Notes under the pieces: generated by a model | Databases searched by the model: none | Seen by the model: only the letters and a program-made list of their open reading frames with translations | What the model was told of the DNA's origin: nothing | Shown: one piece after another, positions 54,605 through 63,868 of the stretch | Layout: each line of letters starts with the position of its first letter | Numbering within the stretch: the stretch's first letter is position 1 | Origin: Massilia sp. TS11 | GTDB lineage: Bacteria > Pseudomonadota > Gammaproteobacteria > Burkholderiales > Burkholderiaceae_D | Length of the DNA: 64,000 nt | NCBI RefSeq assembly: GCF_022012445.1 | Contig: NZ_JAKLTS010000001.1 | Location: 1 to 64,000, forward strand | Direction of reading: 5' to 3' | Translations under genes and position numbers: made by a program

Positions 54605-55686
54605 GGCAGCAGAGGTTTGGCGGCGGCCTGCTTGGTCTTGAGTTCAGCCAGCGCGCTGTCGAGCGCGCGCGCACGGCTCGCCGTCCACGGATGGAAGTGG
54701 GTATAACCGTTCATCACCGACTCCGGGTAGTTCTCGCCCAGGGTCTTGAAGAAGCGCGCCATGCCATCGGGCTTGATGCCGGCGCGCGCCAGCAGGTAGA
54801 TGGCCAGGGCATCGGCCGCGCTGTCGAATTTTTCGGGCATCGGGCGCAGGCCGCCGGTCCCGATCAGCATCGAGGTGTCCGGGCGCAGGCTTTGCAGATT
54901 GTCGATCATGCCGGCCGCGGTGCTGGTGGTGCGCTGCAGGCCCGGATGGCCGAGGATATTGTGGGCCATGTCGTGCGCGATCAGGAAGGCCAGTTCGGCC
55001 TCGGTTTCGGCCATCAGCATCAGGCCGCGCGTGATCAGGATGCGGTTGCCGTCGATATAGGTGTTGGCATTGTCGGCGTTGCCGAGCTCCACGCGGAAGG
55101 CGCAGGCGCGCGTGACGGGCAGCTGGATCTGCTGGGCGTCGCCATTGCGCACGATGCTCATGCGCAGGGCCGGCATGCTGGCCGCGAGCGGCCCGAGCAC
55201 GCCACCGGCCACGCTTTCGGCATTCGGCCCGGTCGGCAGCGGACGGCCCTCGGCCGCCACCAGCTGGTCGCCGCGGCGCAGACCGGCGCGCGCGGCGCCG
55301 GAGCCGGCCAGCACGCTGGTCACCTGCAGGCGGTCGCCCATGCCCAGGCCCAGCTGGGCGGCGTCGACCAGATCACCCGGATACGAGTATTTGTTCTGCG
55401 CCGTGAAGCCGAGCAGATTGCGGCTATAGCTCTTGCACAGGTCGGCGTTATTGATCAACAGCGGCGCCGCCACCTGATACAGACGTTCGCGCGTCTGCGC
55501 GACCTTGATCAGGAGTTCGATGTCGGCCGCCATTTTCGGCGTCATCTGCGGCGTCTCCGGCTTGCTGGCTTCGACCGGGGCGGCAGGCGCCGGAGCGGGC
55601 GCGCGTTTCAGCAGGCTGCAGGCGGGCAGCAGCAGGGCCACGCCCAGACACAAGATCGTTTGCCTTACACCGGGGACGCGCGTCAT
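54601..55686 (-). CDS. M48-like lipoprotein with PDZ domain and HDxxH motif
   Basis: A 361-residue lipoprotein: signal peptide with lipobox LLPACS (C23), a PDZ-like domain around 112-190 (VLAGSGAARAGLRRGDQLVA) and an M48 peptidase-like domain at about 205-330. The zinc motif reads HDMAH (238-242), where M48 enzymes have HExxH. The third-ligand motif reads DSAAD (288-292) in place of ExxAD. Both catalytic/ligand Glu positions are therefore Asp, so activity may be weak, altered or absent. It lies directly upstream of the adhesin-E-like gene. Confidence 0.8.
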   Translation of the reverse strand: MTRVPGVRQTILCLGVALLLPACSLLKRAPAPAPAAPVEASKPETPQMTPKMAADIELLIKVAQTRERLYQVAAPLLINNADLCKSYSRNLLGFTAQNKYSYPGDLVDAAQLGLGMGDRLQVTSVLAGSGAARAGLRRGDQLVAAEGRPLPTGPNAESVAGGVLGPLAASMPALRMSIVRNGDAQQIQLPVTRACAFRVELGNADNANTYIDGNRILITRGLMLMAETEAELAFLIAHDMAHNILGHPGLQRTTSTAAGMIDNLQSLRPDTSMLIGTGGLRPMPEKFDSAADALAIYLLARAGIKPDGMARFFKTLGENYPESVMNGYTHFHPWTASRARALDSALAELKTKQAAAKPLLP

Positions 55687-55700
55687 GGAGATCCTTTCGT

Positions 55701-56147
55701 TCAGTGTTTGCCGGTGCTGCCAAAGCCACCGGCGCCGCGTTCACTCTCAGGGAAGTCATCGACCAGATTGAACTGAACTTGAACCACCGGCACCACCACC
55801 AGCTGCGCCAGGCGCTCGAAGGGATGGAGCGTGAACGGCGTCTGGCCGCGATTCCAGGTCGAGACCATGAGCTGGCCCTGGTAGTCGGAGTCGATCAGGC
55901 CCACGAGATTGCCGAGCACAATACCATGCTTGTGGCCCAGGCCCGAGCGCGGCAGGATCACGGCCGCATAGCCGGGATCGGCCAGATGCACGGCCAGGCC
56001 GGTCGGCACCAGCACCGTCTGGCCGGGCGCGATCTCGAGCGGGGCGTCGAGGCAGGCGCGCAGATCGAGGCCGGCCGAACCGGGCGTGGCGTAGGCGGGC
56101 AGATAGTCGCGCATGCGCGCGTCGAGGATTTTCAGGTCAACTTGCAT
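55701..56147 (-). CDS. dut: dUTP diphosphatase
   Basis: A 148-residue trimeric dUTPase with the five motifs in order: [44 protein letters not shown] and the C-terminal [12 protein letters not shown] arm. It hydrolyses dUTP to dUMP and keeps uracil out of DNA. It lies 3 bp downstream of coaBC, the same coaBC-dut order as in E. coli. Confidence 0.97.
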   Translation of the reverse strand: MQVDLKILDARMRDYLPAYATPGSAGLDLRACLDAPLEIAPGQTVLVPTGLAVHLADPGYAAVILPRSGLGHKHGIVLGNLVGLIDSDYQGQLMVSTWNRGQTPFTLHPFERLAQLVVVPVVQVQFNLVDDFPESERGAGGFGSTGKH

Positions 56148-56150
56148 GGT

Positions 56151-57374
56151 TCAGGTCAGGAGCGAATTCATTTCGATGCGCTTGGCGATCTCGGAGATCA
56201 GCTGGCGCGCCAGGGTCAGTTTGTCGGCGCGCGGCAGCACCGTGTGGCCGGTATCGTCGAACAGTACGATCTCATTGTCGTCCGAGCCGAAGGTGTGGTG
56301 GCCGATATTCCCGACCAGCAGAGGGATGCCTTTCTTGATGCGCTTGCTGGCCCCGTATTCGACCAGGTTCTCCGATTCGGCCGCGAAGCCGACGCAGTAA
56401 GGCCAGCCCGAGAGCGTGGTGGTGGAGGCCACCGAGGCCAGGATATCCGGGTTCTGGGCGAACTTCAGGTCGAGCGAGGCGCCTTCCTGCTTTTTCACCT
56501 TGTGGTCGCTGGCGTTGACGACGCGCCAGTCGGCCACGGCGGCCACGCCGATGAACACATGCTGGCCGCCGATCGCGCCCATCACCACGTCATACATCTG
56601 CTGTGCGCTCTTGACGTCGATGCGCTGCACGCCGTGCGGCGTGGGCAGGGTGGTCGGGCCGGACACCAGGATCACGTCGGCGCCGGCTTCACGCGCGGCG
56701 CGCGCCACCGCATAGCCCATCTTGCCCGAGGACAGATTGGTGATGCCGCGCACCGGGTCGATCGCCTCGAAGGTCGGGCCGGCCGTGATCAGCACGCGCC
56801 GCCCCTTGAGCACCTTGGGCTGGAAGGCGGCGATCAGTTCTTCCATCAGTTCGGCCGGCTCCAGCATGCGGCCCAGACCCGTTTCGCCGCAGGCCTGGGC
56901 GCCGGCGCCGGGGCCGAACACGTGCACGCCGTCGGCGCGCACGGTGGCCACATTGCGCTGCGTGGCCGGGTTCTGCCACATCTCCACATTCATGGCCGGG
57001 GCGATCATCAGCGGCACCCGCGCCGGGCGCGCCACGCACAGGGTCGACAGCAGATCGTCGCAGGCGCCGTGCGCCAGCTTGCGGATAAAGTCGGCCGAGC
57101 AGGGCGCGATCAGCACAGCGTCGGCCTCGCGCGTGAGGTCGATATGGGCCATGTTATTGGCGATGCGCCCGTCCCACTGGTCGGTGTAGACAGGCTGGCC
57201 GGACAGGGCCTGCATCGTCACCGGGGTGATGAAGTGGCAGGCCGCCTCGCTCATCACGACCTGCACGCTGGCGCCTTCCTTGCTCAGCAGGCGGCACAGT
57301 TCGGCCGCCTTGTAGCAGGCCACGCCGCCCGACAGGCCGAGGACGATACGCTTGCCTTTCAGGTCCATGCTCAT
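56151..57374 (-). CDS. coaBC: Bifunctional phosphopantothenoylcysteine decarboxylase/synthetase
   Basis: A 407-residue fusion. The N-terminal CoaC flavoprotein (GKRIVLGLSGGVACYKAAEL, PAMNVEMWQNPATQRNV) decarboxylates PPC, and the C-terminal CoaB (ITAGPTFEAIDPVRGITNLS, SGKMGYAVARAA) ligates cysteine. Both steps belong to coenzyme A synthesis. It begins MSMDLKGKR; the ATG two codons later is an alternative. It lies 8 bp after lspA in the ribF-ileS-lspA-coaBC-dut run. Confidence 0.96.
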   Translation of the reverse strand: MSMDLKGKRIVLGLSGGVACYKAAELCRLLSKEGASVQVVMSEAACHFITPVTMQALSGQPVYTDQWDGRIANNMAHIDLTREADAVLIAPCSADFIRKLAHGACDDLLSTLCVARPARVPLMIAPAMNVEMWQNPATQRNVATVRADGVHVFGPGAGAQACGETGLGRMLEPAELMEELIAAFQPKVLKGRRVLITAGPTFEAIDPVRGITNLSSGKMGYAVARAAREAGADVILVSGPTTLPTPHGVQRIDVKSAQQMYDVVMGAIGGQHVFIGVAAVADWRVVNASDHKVKKQEGASLDLKFAQNPDILASVASTTTLSGWPYCVGFAAESENLVEYGASKRIKKGIPLLVGNIGHHTFGSDDNEIVLFDDTGHTVLPRADKLTLARQLISEIAKRIEMNSLLT

Positions 57375-57382
57375 GGGGCCTC

Positions 57383-57916
57383 CTAGTGCTTGTTCACGCG
57401 CCGCAGTTCATCGATGATGAAAAGGATAGCGCCAATCGTGATCGCGGTGTCGGCGATATTAAACGCCGGGAAGTGGCCGAGGGTCTCGTGATGGAAGTCG
57501 AGGAAGTCCACCACCTTGCCGTAGATGAGGCGGTCGATCACATTGCCGATGGCGCCACCGGCGATCAGGGCCAGGGCCCAGCAGAACATGCGCTGGCCGG
57601 CGTGGCGCTTGAGCAGGTAGATGATGTAGGCGGCCGCGCCGATGCCCAGGGCCGTGAAGAAGTAGCGCTGCCAGCCGCCGGCGTCGTGCAGGAAGCTGAA
57701 GGCGGCGCCCGGGTTGTACACGAAAACCAGATTGAAGAAGGAAGTCACCACCCGCGTTTCGTACAGCTGGAACAGCTTGGTGATGACGATCTTCGACAGC
57801 TGGTCGCACAGGATCACGATGGCGATCACGCCCAGCCAGGGGGCGAGCGTGCCGCGCGGACCGGCCGGCACGGCGCTGAAGGAGGGCTTACCTGCGGGTT
57901 TCTTAGCCTGGGCCAT
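57383..57916 (-). CDS. lspA: Lipoprotein signal peptidase II
   Basis: A 177-residue membrane aspartyl protease with four hydrophobic helices. [10 protein letters not shown] and [23 protein letters not shown] carry the conserved Asn/Asp, and [14 protein letters not shown] holds the second catalytic Asp. It removes signal peptides from prolipoproteins after lipidation, including those found in this window. It lies 9 bp after ileS, as in E. coli. Confidence 0.96.
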   Translation of the reverse strand: MAQAKKPAGKPSFSAVPAGPRGTLAPWLGVIAIVILCDQLSKIVITKLFQLYETRVVTSFFNLVFVYNPGAAFSFLHDAGGWQRYFFTALGIGAAAYIIYLLKRHAGQRMFCWALALIAGGAIGNVIDRLIYGKVVDFLDFHHETLGHFPAFNIADTAITIGAILFIIDELRRVNKH

Positions 57917-57925
57917 GAACGGTCC

Positions 57926-60778
57926 TTATGCGAACTGGCGCGCTTCGCCGGCGCCGAACAGATTGCTGTGGCAGCGGCCGCACAGGCCCGGATGCTCGGC
58001 ATGGCTGCCGACGTCCGGACGATAGTGCCAGCAGCGCTCGCACTTGGCGTCGGGCGAAGCCGTCACCGTCACGCCTTCCTCGGCCTCGCTGGCGACCTGC
58101 TCCACCGTGGCCTTGGAGGTGATGAAGATGAACTTCAGGTCCTCGCCCAGGCTCGCCAGCAGCGCGTACTTGGCGCCGCTGGCCTTGATGTGCAGTTCCG
58201 CCTGCAGCGAGGAGCCGATCGCACCGGTGCCGCGCACGTCTTCGAGCTGCTTGGTCACCAGCGCGCGCACCTCGCGCAGCTGGGCGTACTTGGCCAGCAG
58301 GGCGGCGCCATCGGCCACGCCCGGCACCTGCCAGTGGGTCTGGGTGAAGATGGTTTCGTCGCTGGCCGCATACTGCTCCTTGCCGAACACCGCCCAGGCT
58401 TCTTCGGCCGTGAAGGACAGCACCGGCGCCATCAGGCGCAGCAGGGCATGGGTCAGGTGCCACAGGGCCGTCTGGGCCGAGCGGCGCGCGCGCGAGCCCG
58501 GCGCCGTCGTGTACAGGCGGTCCTTGAGCAGGTCCAGATAGAAGCCGCCCAGGTCTTCCGAGCAGTAGGTCTGCAGGCGCGCCACCACCGGGTGGAATTC
58601 ATAGGCCGCGTAGTAGCCGCGCAGTTCGCCCTGCAGGGCCGCCATATTCGCCAGCGCCCAGCGGTCCACTTCGAACAGGTCGTCGGCCGCGATGGCGTCG
58701 CGCGCGGCGTCGAAGTCCGAGGTATTCGCGATCAGGAAGCGCAGCGTGTTGCGGATGCGGCGATAGGCTTCGGTCACGCGCTTGAGGATCTCGTCCGAGA
58801 TCGACAGCTCGCCCGAATAATCGGTCGAGGCGATCCACAGGCGCAGAATGTCGGCGCCCAGGGTATCCGAGATCTTCTGCGGCGCCAGCGTGTTACCGAG
58901 CGACTTGGACATCTTGCGGCCTTCGCCGTCGACCGTGAAGCCGTGCGTCAGCAGGGCCTTGTAGGGCGCGCGCCCATTGAGCATCGAGGACGTCAGCAGC
59001 GACGAATGGAACCAGCCGCGGTGCTGGTCCGAGCCTTCCAGGTACAGGTCGGCCGGGAACTGCGACTGCGCCGCATGCGAGTGACGCAGCACCGTCTCGT
59101 GGGTGGTGCCGGAGTCGAACCAGACGTCGAGCGTGTCCTTGTTCTTTTCATAGACGTCGGCGTCGTCGCCGAGCAGGCTGCGCGGGTCGAGCGCGTGCCA
59201 GGCATCGATGCCGCTCTTTTCGATCAGCTGGGCGACCTGCTCCAGCAGTTCCGGCGTGCGCGGGTGCAGGGCGCCGGTTTCCTTGTGCACAAAGAAGGCC
59301 ATCGGCACGCCCCATTGGCGCTGACGCGACAGCGTCCAGTCGGGGCGGTTGGCGATCATGCCGTGCAGGCGCGCCTTGCCCCAGGACGGGTAGAAGGCCG
59401 TCTCGTCGATCGCCTTCAGGGCCGTCTGGCGCAGGGTCGGGCCGCCGTCTTTCGGGGCCAGGTCCATGCCGGCGAACCACTGGCTGGTGGCGCGGTAGAC
59501 GATCGGCGTCTTGTGGCGCCAGCAGTGCATGTAGGAGTGGTCGAACATCTTCAGTTCGAACAGGGCGCCGGCTTCGCGCAGGGCTTCGCAGATCGGCTTC
59601 GAGGCTTCCCAGATCGTCAGCCCGCCGAACAGCGGCAGGGTGGCGGCGAATTTGCCGTCGCCCAGCACCGGGGTCAGGATGTCCTTGTCCTGCAGGCCGT
59701 GCGCCTTACAGGACAGGAAGTCGTCCAGACCATAGGCCGGAGCCGAGTGCACGACGCCGGTGCCGGAGTCGGTGGTCACATAGTCGGCCAGGTACATCGG
59801 CGACAGGCGGTCGTAGAAAGCGTCGCGCGCGTGCAGCGGGTGCTTGAAGGCGATCCCGCCCAGGGCCGCGCCGTGGCAGGTGGCGATGGTGGTGCCTTCG
59901 AGCTTGTAGCGCGCCAGGCAGGCGGTGACCAGGTCCTGGGCGAGGATCAGCAGCAGCGGCTTGCCGTCGCGCTCGACCTGCACCAGCGCGTACACGACTT
60001 CCGGATGCACGTTCAGGGCCTGGTTGGACGGGATGGTCCAGGGCGTGGTGGTCCAGATCACGACGAAGCCATCCTGGGTGGGCAGGGCCGGCAGGCCGAA
60101 GGCGGCGGCGATCTTGGCGTGTTCGGCAAAGGCGAAGCCGACGTCGATGGCCGGGTCGCGCTTGTCCTGGTATTCGACTTCCGCTTCCGCCAGGGCCGAG
60201 CCGCAGTCGAAGCACCAGTTGACCGGCTTCAGGCCGCGGTAGACATAGCCCTTCTCGAGCAGCTTGCCGAGTGCGCGCAGCTCATTCGCCTCGTTCCCGA
60301 AGGCCATGGTCAGGTAGGGATTGTCCCACTCGCCGAGCACGCCGAGGCGGATGAAGTCCTTCTTCTGGCGTGCGATCTGCTCATGCGCGTAGGCGCGCGC
60401 CTTGGTCAGCACCTCGGCCGTGGGCAGGTTCTTGCCGAACTGTTTCTCGATCTGGATCTCGATCGGCATGCCGTGGCAGTCCCAGCCCGGTACGTAGGGC
60501 GCGTCGAAGCCATCCATGGTCTTCGACTTGATGACGATGTCCTTCAGGATCTTGTTGACGGCATGGCCCAGGTGGATGTCGCCATTGGCATACGGCGGGC
60601 CGTCGTGCAGCACGAACTTCGGGCGGCCGGCAGCGGCCTTGCGCACGCGTTCATAGATCTTCTTGTTCTGCCAGTCCTTGACCCAGTTCGGCTCGCGCTT
60701 GGCGAGGTCGCCGCGCATCGGGAAGGGCGTTTCCGGCATATTCACCGGGTACTTCTGTTCGGTTTTCTTGTCAGACAT
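57926..60778 (-). CDS. ileS: Isoleucyl-tRNA synthetase
   Basis: A 950-residue class I synthetase. The HIGH motif is in [21 protein letters not shown] in [11 protein letters not shown], and the CP1 editing domain lies between about 190 and 390. The C-terminal zinc finger is [21 protein letters not shown] followed by GRCHSNL. The ATG at 60778 is chosen. It charges tRNA-Ile. It follows ribF by 68 bp and is followed by lspA, the usual order. Confidence 0.97.
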   Translation of the reverse strand: MSDKKTEQKYPVNMPETPFPMRGDLAKREPNWVKDWQNKKIYERVRKAAAGRPKFVLHDGPPYANGDIHLGHAVNKILKDIVIKSKTMDGFDAPYVPGWDCHGMPIEIQIEKQFGKNLPTAEVLTKARAYAHEQIARQKKDFIRLGVLGEWDNPYLTMAFGNEANELRALGKLLEKGYVYRGLKPVNWCFDCGSALAEAEVEYQDKRDPAIDVGFAFAEHAKIAAAFGLPALPTQDGFVVIWTTTPWTIPSNQALNVHPEVVYALVQVERDGKPLLLILAQDLVTACLARYKLEGTTIATCHGAALGGIAFKHPLHARDAFYDRLSPMYLADYVTTDSGTGVVHSAPAYGLDDFLSCKAHGLQDKDILTPVLGDGKFAATLPLFGGLTIWEASKPICEALREAGALFELKMFDHSYMHCWRHKTPIVYRATSQWFAGMDLAPKDGGPTLRQTALKAIDETAFYPSWGKARLHGMIANRPDWTLSRQRQWGVPMAFFVHKETGALHPRTPELLEQVAQLIEKSGIDAWHALDPRSLLGDDADVYEKNKDTLDVWFDSGTTHETVLRHSHAAQSQFPADLYLEGSDQHRGWFHSSLLTSSMLNGRAPYKALLTHGFTVDGEGRKMSKSLGNTLAPQKISDTLGADILRLWIASTDYSGELSISDEILKRVTEAYRRIRNTLRFLIANTSDFDAARDAIAADDLFEVDRWALANMAALQGELRGYYAAYEFHPVVARLQTYCSEDLGGFYLDLLKDRLYTTAPGSRARRSAQTALWHLTHALLRLMAPVLSFTAEEAWAVFGKEQYAASDETIFTQTHWQVPGVADGAALLAKYAQLREVRALVTKQLEDVRGTGAIGSSLQAELHIKASGAKYALLASLGEDLKFIFITSKATVEQVASEAEEGVTVTASPDAKCERCWHYRPDVGSHAEHPGLCGRCHSNLFGAGEARQFA

Positions 60779-60846
60779 GTTGGTTTCGTTTCTGTGAAAT
60801 TCGGGAAGGCGCAAAGGCGCAGACAGCAGCGTGCGGACGCACGCGC

Positions 60847-61818
60847 CTAAATTCGGTCGGTGGCATTCATGGCCCCGCTGCGGCGCGCGAACCAGGCGCG
60901 CGCCGTGCGCGCATCCTCGTCGATGGCGGCGGTCAGGGCCTCCAGACCGGCGAACTTGGCCTCATCGCGGATCTTGGCGAGGAATTCGACGCGCACCAGG
61001 CGCCCGTAGACCTGCTGATGGAAATCGAAGATATGCACTTCAAGCAGCATGCGCCCGGCGTTCTCGACCGTGGGACGCACACCGAGGCTGGCCACGGCCG
61101 GCAGCGGTTCAGGCCCCAGGCCATGCACCTGCACGATGAAGATGCCCGCCAGCGCAGGCCGATGGACGACGCGCACATTCAGGGTCGGATAGCCGATCGT
61201 GCGGCCCAGCTTCTGGCCATGCAGCACATGGCCGGAGATGAAGTAATCATGGCCGAGCAGATGCTTGGCCTCGACAAAATCGCCGGCGCCCAGGGCGGCC
61301 CGCACGGCCGAGGACGAAATGCGCTGGGCGCCGTGCATGACCGTGTCGAGCACGGCGACCTCGAAGCCATGGCGCGCGCCGGCCGCTTCCAGCGTGGCGA
61401 TATTCCCGGCGCGCCGGGCGCCGTAGCAGAAGTCCGCGCCCACCATCAGCCATTTCACATGCAGACCAGCGACCAGCACGCGCTCGACGAACGCGTCCGG
61501 GCTCATGCTGGCGAAGTGGGCATTGAAGTGTTCGACGACGACGCGGTCGATGCCGGCGCGCTCGAGCGAGCCGAGTTTATCGCGCAGGGTAGCGATGCGC
61601 CTGGGCGCCTTGGACAGGTCCCCGATTTTCTCGGCGAAGAACTCGCGCGGGTGCGGTTCGAAGGTCATCACGGCGGCCTCGACGCCCATGGCCTCGGCCT
61701 GCGCGCGCACGCGGGCAAGCAATGCCTGGTGGCCGCGGTGGACCCCGTCGAAATTGCCGATCGTAAGCGCGCACGGAGCACGTGCCCGGTCATTAGGAAG
61801 ACCGCGGAAAACCTTCAT
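60847..61818 (-). CDS. ribF: Bifunctional riboflavin kinase/FAD synthetase
   Basis: A 323-residue enzyme. The N-terminal FMN adenylyltransferase domain has [19 protein letters not shown] and [14 protein letters not shown]; the C-terminal riboflavin kinase has [13 protein letters not shown] and [16 protein letters not shown]. It makes FMN and FAD. The ATG at 61818 (KVFRGLPND) is chosen; the extension upstream is not family-like. It is the first gene of the ribF-ileS-lspA-coaBC-dut run, with a REPIN-like element behind its promoter. Confidence 0.96.
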   Translation of the reverse strand: MKVFRGLPNDRARAPCALTIGNFDGVHRGHQALLARVRAQAEAMGVEAAVMTFEPHPREFFAEKIGDLSKAPRRIATLRDKLGSLERAGIDRVVVEHFNAHFASMSPDAFVERVLVAGLHVKWLMVGADFCYGARRAGNIATLEAAGARHGFEVAVLDTVMHGAQRISSSAVRAALGAGDFVEAKHLLGHDYFISGHVLHGQKLGRTIGYPTLNVRVVHRPALAGIFIVQVHGLGPEPLPAVASLGVRPTVENAGRMLLEVHIFDFHQQVYGRLVRVEFLAKIRDEAKFAGLEALTAAIDEDARTARAWFARRSGAMNATDRI

Positions 61819-61889
61819 CAAAAGCGGTGGCGACAGTAAAACCTTGATTATACGGACAATCCGCCCAGCGGTCATGGTCTGTAACGGAA

Positions 61890-62010
61890 CGGGGTCAGGT
61901 CCGGCAATCGGACATTTGAGAACTTTGCACGTCGGCGGCTGTCACGCCGTCGCTATGACAGCGCTGCGCGGCGAAAGTTCTCAAATGTCCGATTGCCGGA
62001 CCTGACCCCG
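61890..62010. repeat. Long inverted repeat, REPIN-like, 121 bp
   Basis: Two perfect 37-bp arms (61890-61926 and 61974-62010) in inverted orientation start with CGGGGTCAGGTCCGGCAATC. The 47-bp spacer has its own stem GCTGTCA (61938-61944) / TGACAGC (61956-61962). The element lies between the ribF start and the TPR gene terminator. It shares only the GGGGTCAG end with the 46102 palindrome, so it is probably a second subfamily. Confidence 0.85.
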
Positions 62011-62044
62011 AAAAAAAACGCTGCCGGCTTGCGCGGGCAGCGTT
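62011..62044 (-). terminator. Terminator of the TPR gene
   Basis: AACGCTGCC (62017-62025) pairs with GGCAGCGTT (62036-62044). On the minus strand a run of T follows (complement of 62011-62018). It abuts the REPIN-like element. Confidence 0.88.
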
Positions 62045-62062
62045 GGCTGGGGGCAGGGCGGT

Positions 62063-63301
62063 TTAGCCGCTGATGCCGCGGTTGGCGGCCATCACCCAGT
62101 AACGGGCCAGAGCGGCCGAACCGTCGTTGCCACCGACCGATTTCCAGGTCGAGATGGCCTGGGCTTTCTTGCCCGCGACGTTGTAGGCGATGCCCAGGTG
62201 CAGCTTGGCTTCGTCCGGATACTTCATGCCGCCCGCTTTGATGGCGTTTTCCATCATCGTCAGGCCTTCCTGGGTCTTGCCGGCCCAGACCAGCTGGTAG
62301 CCGAGGGCCGCCAGGCCGTCGTTGTCCTTCTGCTTCTCGAGCGAAGCCTGGAGGGTGGCGACGTTCTTGGCGTTTTCTGCCACGTTCTTCTCGGCCAGGG
62401 CCTTCAGACGCTCGTGACGCTGGGCGTCGGCACCGCTGCCGAGCAGACCGGATTTGAAGCCCTTGTCGATCACCTTGACGGCTTCGGCGTTGGCGCCCGA
62501 CTGGATCACCAGCTGGCCCATTTCCAGGTATTCCGACGGCTTCTTCAGCAGGCCATTGGCGAATTTCAGACGGTACACGTCCACGGCCAGGCGGCTCGAG
62601 AAGTTCTTGTCGGCCTGCACGCGCTGCAGCAGGTCGGTCCAGACTTCGGTGGTCGGGTAGGCCGAGGCCAGGCGCTCGATGGTCTTCACATAGCCAGCCT
62701 TGTCGCCGGTTTTGTTCTGCAGGTTGGCCAGCTGGGTCAGATTGTCCTTGGACGGGGTACGGCCGGCTTTCTCATCGGCCGAGATGTCCTGCTGGATTTC
62801 CTTCATGGCTTCCGCGGTCTTGCCCATCGCGATCAGGTTCTGGATCAGGTAGACACGCATCTTCGGATCGTTCGACTTGGCAATGGCGGCATTGGCCTTG
62901 TCGTAGGCCTTCATGCGGGTGTAGATCCCGATCAGGCCTTCATTGAATTTGGAGGCTTCGTCTTTCGACAGCTTGCCCGAGCTGAGCAGGGCTTCGAAAG
63001 CCTTGGCAGCTTGTTCGTTGTCGCCGGCAGCGGCAGCGGCGGCGGCGCGCGTGCGCTCGATCAGGTAGACCTCGTTCGGGGTCTTACCACCAACGCTATC
63101 GAGTTCGCGCAGCTTGGCCAGGGCTTCCTTGTGCTTGTTGGCCTTCATCAGCTTTTGCGCTTCCGTCAGCGGGCCGCCGATTTCCGGGCGCACCGATTCG
63201 GCAGCGATGGCGACAGAACCCAGACCCACGATCGGGGCAGCGGCGGTGAAGCCGAGGGCGGCGAGGGCGAAGCTCAGTTGCGCGAGGCGAATTTTATTCA
63301 T
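62063..63301 (-). CDS. Exported tetratricopeptide-repeat protein linked to ExbD genes
   Basis: A 412-residue, mostly helical protein. The signal peptide is about 1-35 (ALAALGFTAAAPIVGLGSVAIAA). TPR-like pairs run through 45-400 (EAQKLMKANKHKEALAKLRE, LGIAYNVAGKKAQAISTWKS). The start is MNKIRLAQLS at 63301. It follows the ExbD-type gene after a perfect 13-bp stem-loop. Position beside two exbD genes suggests a periplasmic part of a TonB- or Tol-like energy-transducing system, but the exact partner is unknown. Confidence 0.82.
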   Translation of the reverse strand: MNKIRLAQLSFALAALGFTAAAPIVGLGSVAIAAESVRPEIGGPLTEAQKLMKANKHKEALAKLRELDSVGGKTPNEVYLIERTRAAAAAAAGDNEQAAKAFEALLSSGKLSKDEASKFNEGLIGIYTRMKAYDKANAAIAKSNDPKMRVYLIQNLIAMGKTAEAMKEIQQDISADEKAGRTPSKDNLTQLANLQNKTGDKAGYVKTIERLASAYPTTEVWTDLLQRVQADKNFSSRLAVDVYRLKFANGLLKKPSEYLEMGQLVIQSGANAEAVKVIDKGFKSGLLGSGADAQRHERLKALAEKNVAENAKNVATLQASLEKQKDNDGLAALGYQLVWAGKTQEGLTMMENAIKAGGMKYPDEAKLHLGIAYNVAGKKAQAISTWKSVGGNDGSAALARYWVMAANRGISG

Positions 63302-63325
63302 GGAAAAAACTCTTTCTTTCAAATG

Positions 63326-63355
63326 CGAAATAGGCAGGATAGCCTGCCTATTTCG
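63326..63355. repeat. Intra-operon stem-loop between exbD and the TPR gene
   Basis: CGAAATAGGCAGG (63326-63338), ATAG, CCTGCCTATTTCG (63343-63355), a perfect 13-bp stem. No T-run follows on the minus strand, so it may tune the downstream TPR gene or stabilise mRNA rather than stop transcription. Confidence 0.55.
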
Positions 63356-63371
63356 GATGCGGAACACCGGA

Positions 63372-63806
63372 TTACTGGAACTGCTCGTTACCGATCATAC
63401 CGATCTTGGCGACACCCAGACGCTGGGCCGAAGCCATCACGCCTGCCACCACCTTGTACGGCACCAGCTTGTTCGGACGGACATGCACTTCCGGCTGGTC
63501 TTTCTCGGTGATGGCGCCGACTTGGGCCATCTTCGCTTCCAGCGCCTGACGGTTCGGGATCACCTGGTTGTCCCAGGAAATCGTACCGTCGAAGTCCACG
63601 TCAATCGTCACCACGACCGGCTCAACGGTCGACGGCGGCGGGGTGCCAACCGGCATGTTCAGGTTCACCGAGTGGTTTTGTTTCGGGATAGTGATGATCA
63701 GCAGAATGATCAGAACCAACAGGACGTCGATCATCGGCGTCATGTTCATTTCCATCATCGGTTCCGGCTCGCTGCCACCGCCCCCCTGGGGCACACTCAT
63801 ACTCAT
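63372..63806 (-). CDS. exbD: ExbD/TolR-family biopolymer transport protein
   Basis: A 144-residue protein. A short N-terminal cytoplasmic tail (SMSVPQGGGGSEPEPMMEMN) precedes MTPMIDVLLVLIILLIITIP, the transmembrane helix with the conserved Asp that carries protons. A periplasmic domain follows (VEPVVVTIDVDFDGTISWDN). It works with ExbB to energise TonB-type transport. AAGGA stands before the ATG at 63806. A second ExbD lies upstream on the same strand. Confidence 0.93.
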   Translation of the reverse strand: MSMSVPQGGGGSEPEPMMEMNMTPMIDVLLVLIILLIITIPKQNHSVNLNMPVGTPPPSTVEPVVVTIDVDFDGTISWDNQVIPNRQALEAKMAQVGAITEKDQPEVHVRPNKLVPYKVVAGVMASAQRLGVAKIGMIGNEQFQ

Positions 63807-63868
63807 GCTAAATCCTTCGAAATTTTGACGGATGCGGGGGAGGGGACTCCCCCGCGGCACTGACAGGA

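Noticed and set aside
57386..60850. A 1154-codon frame antisense to lspA and ileS
   Set aside because: Shadow of two conserved genes; no domain signature.
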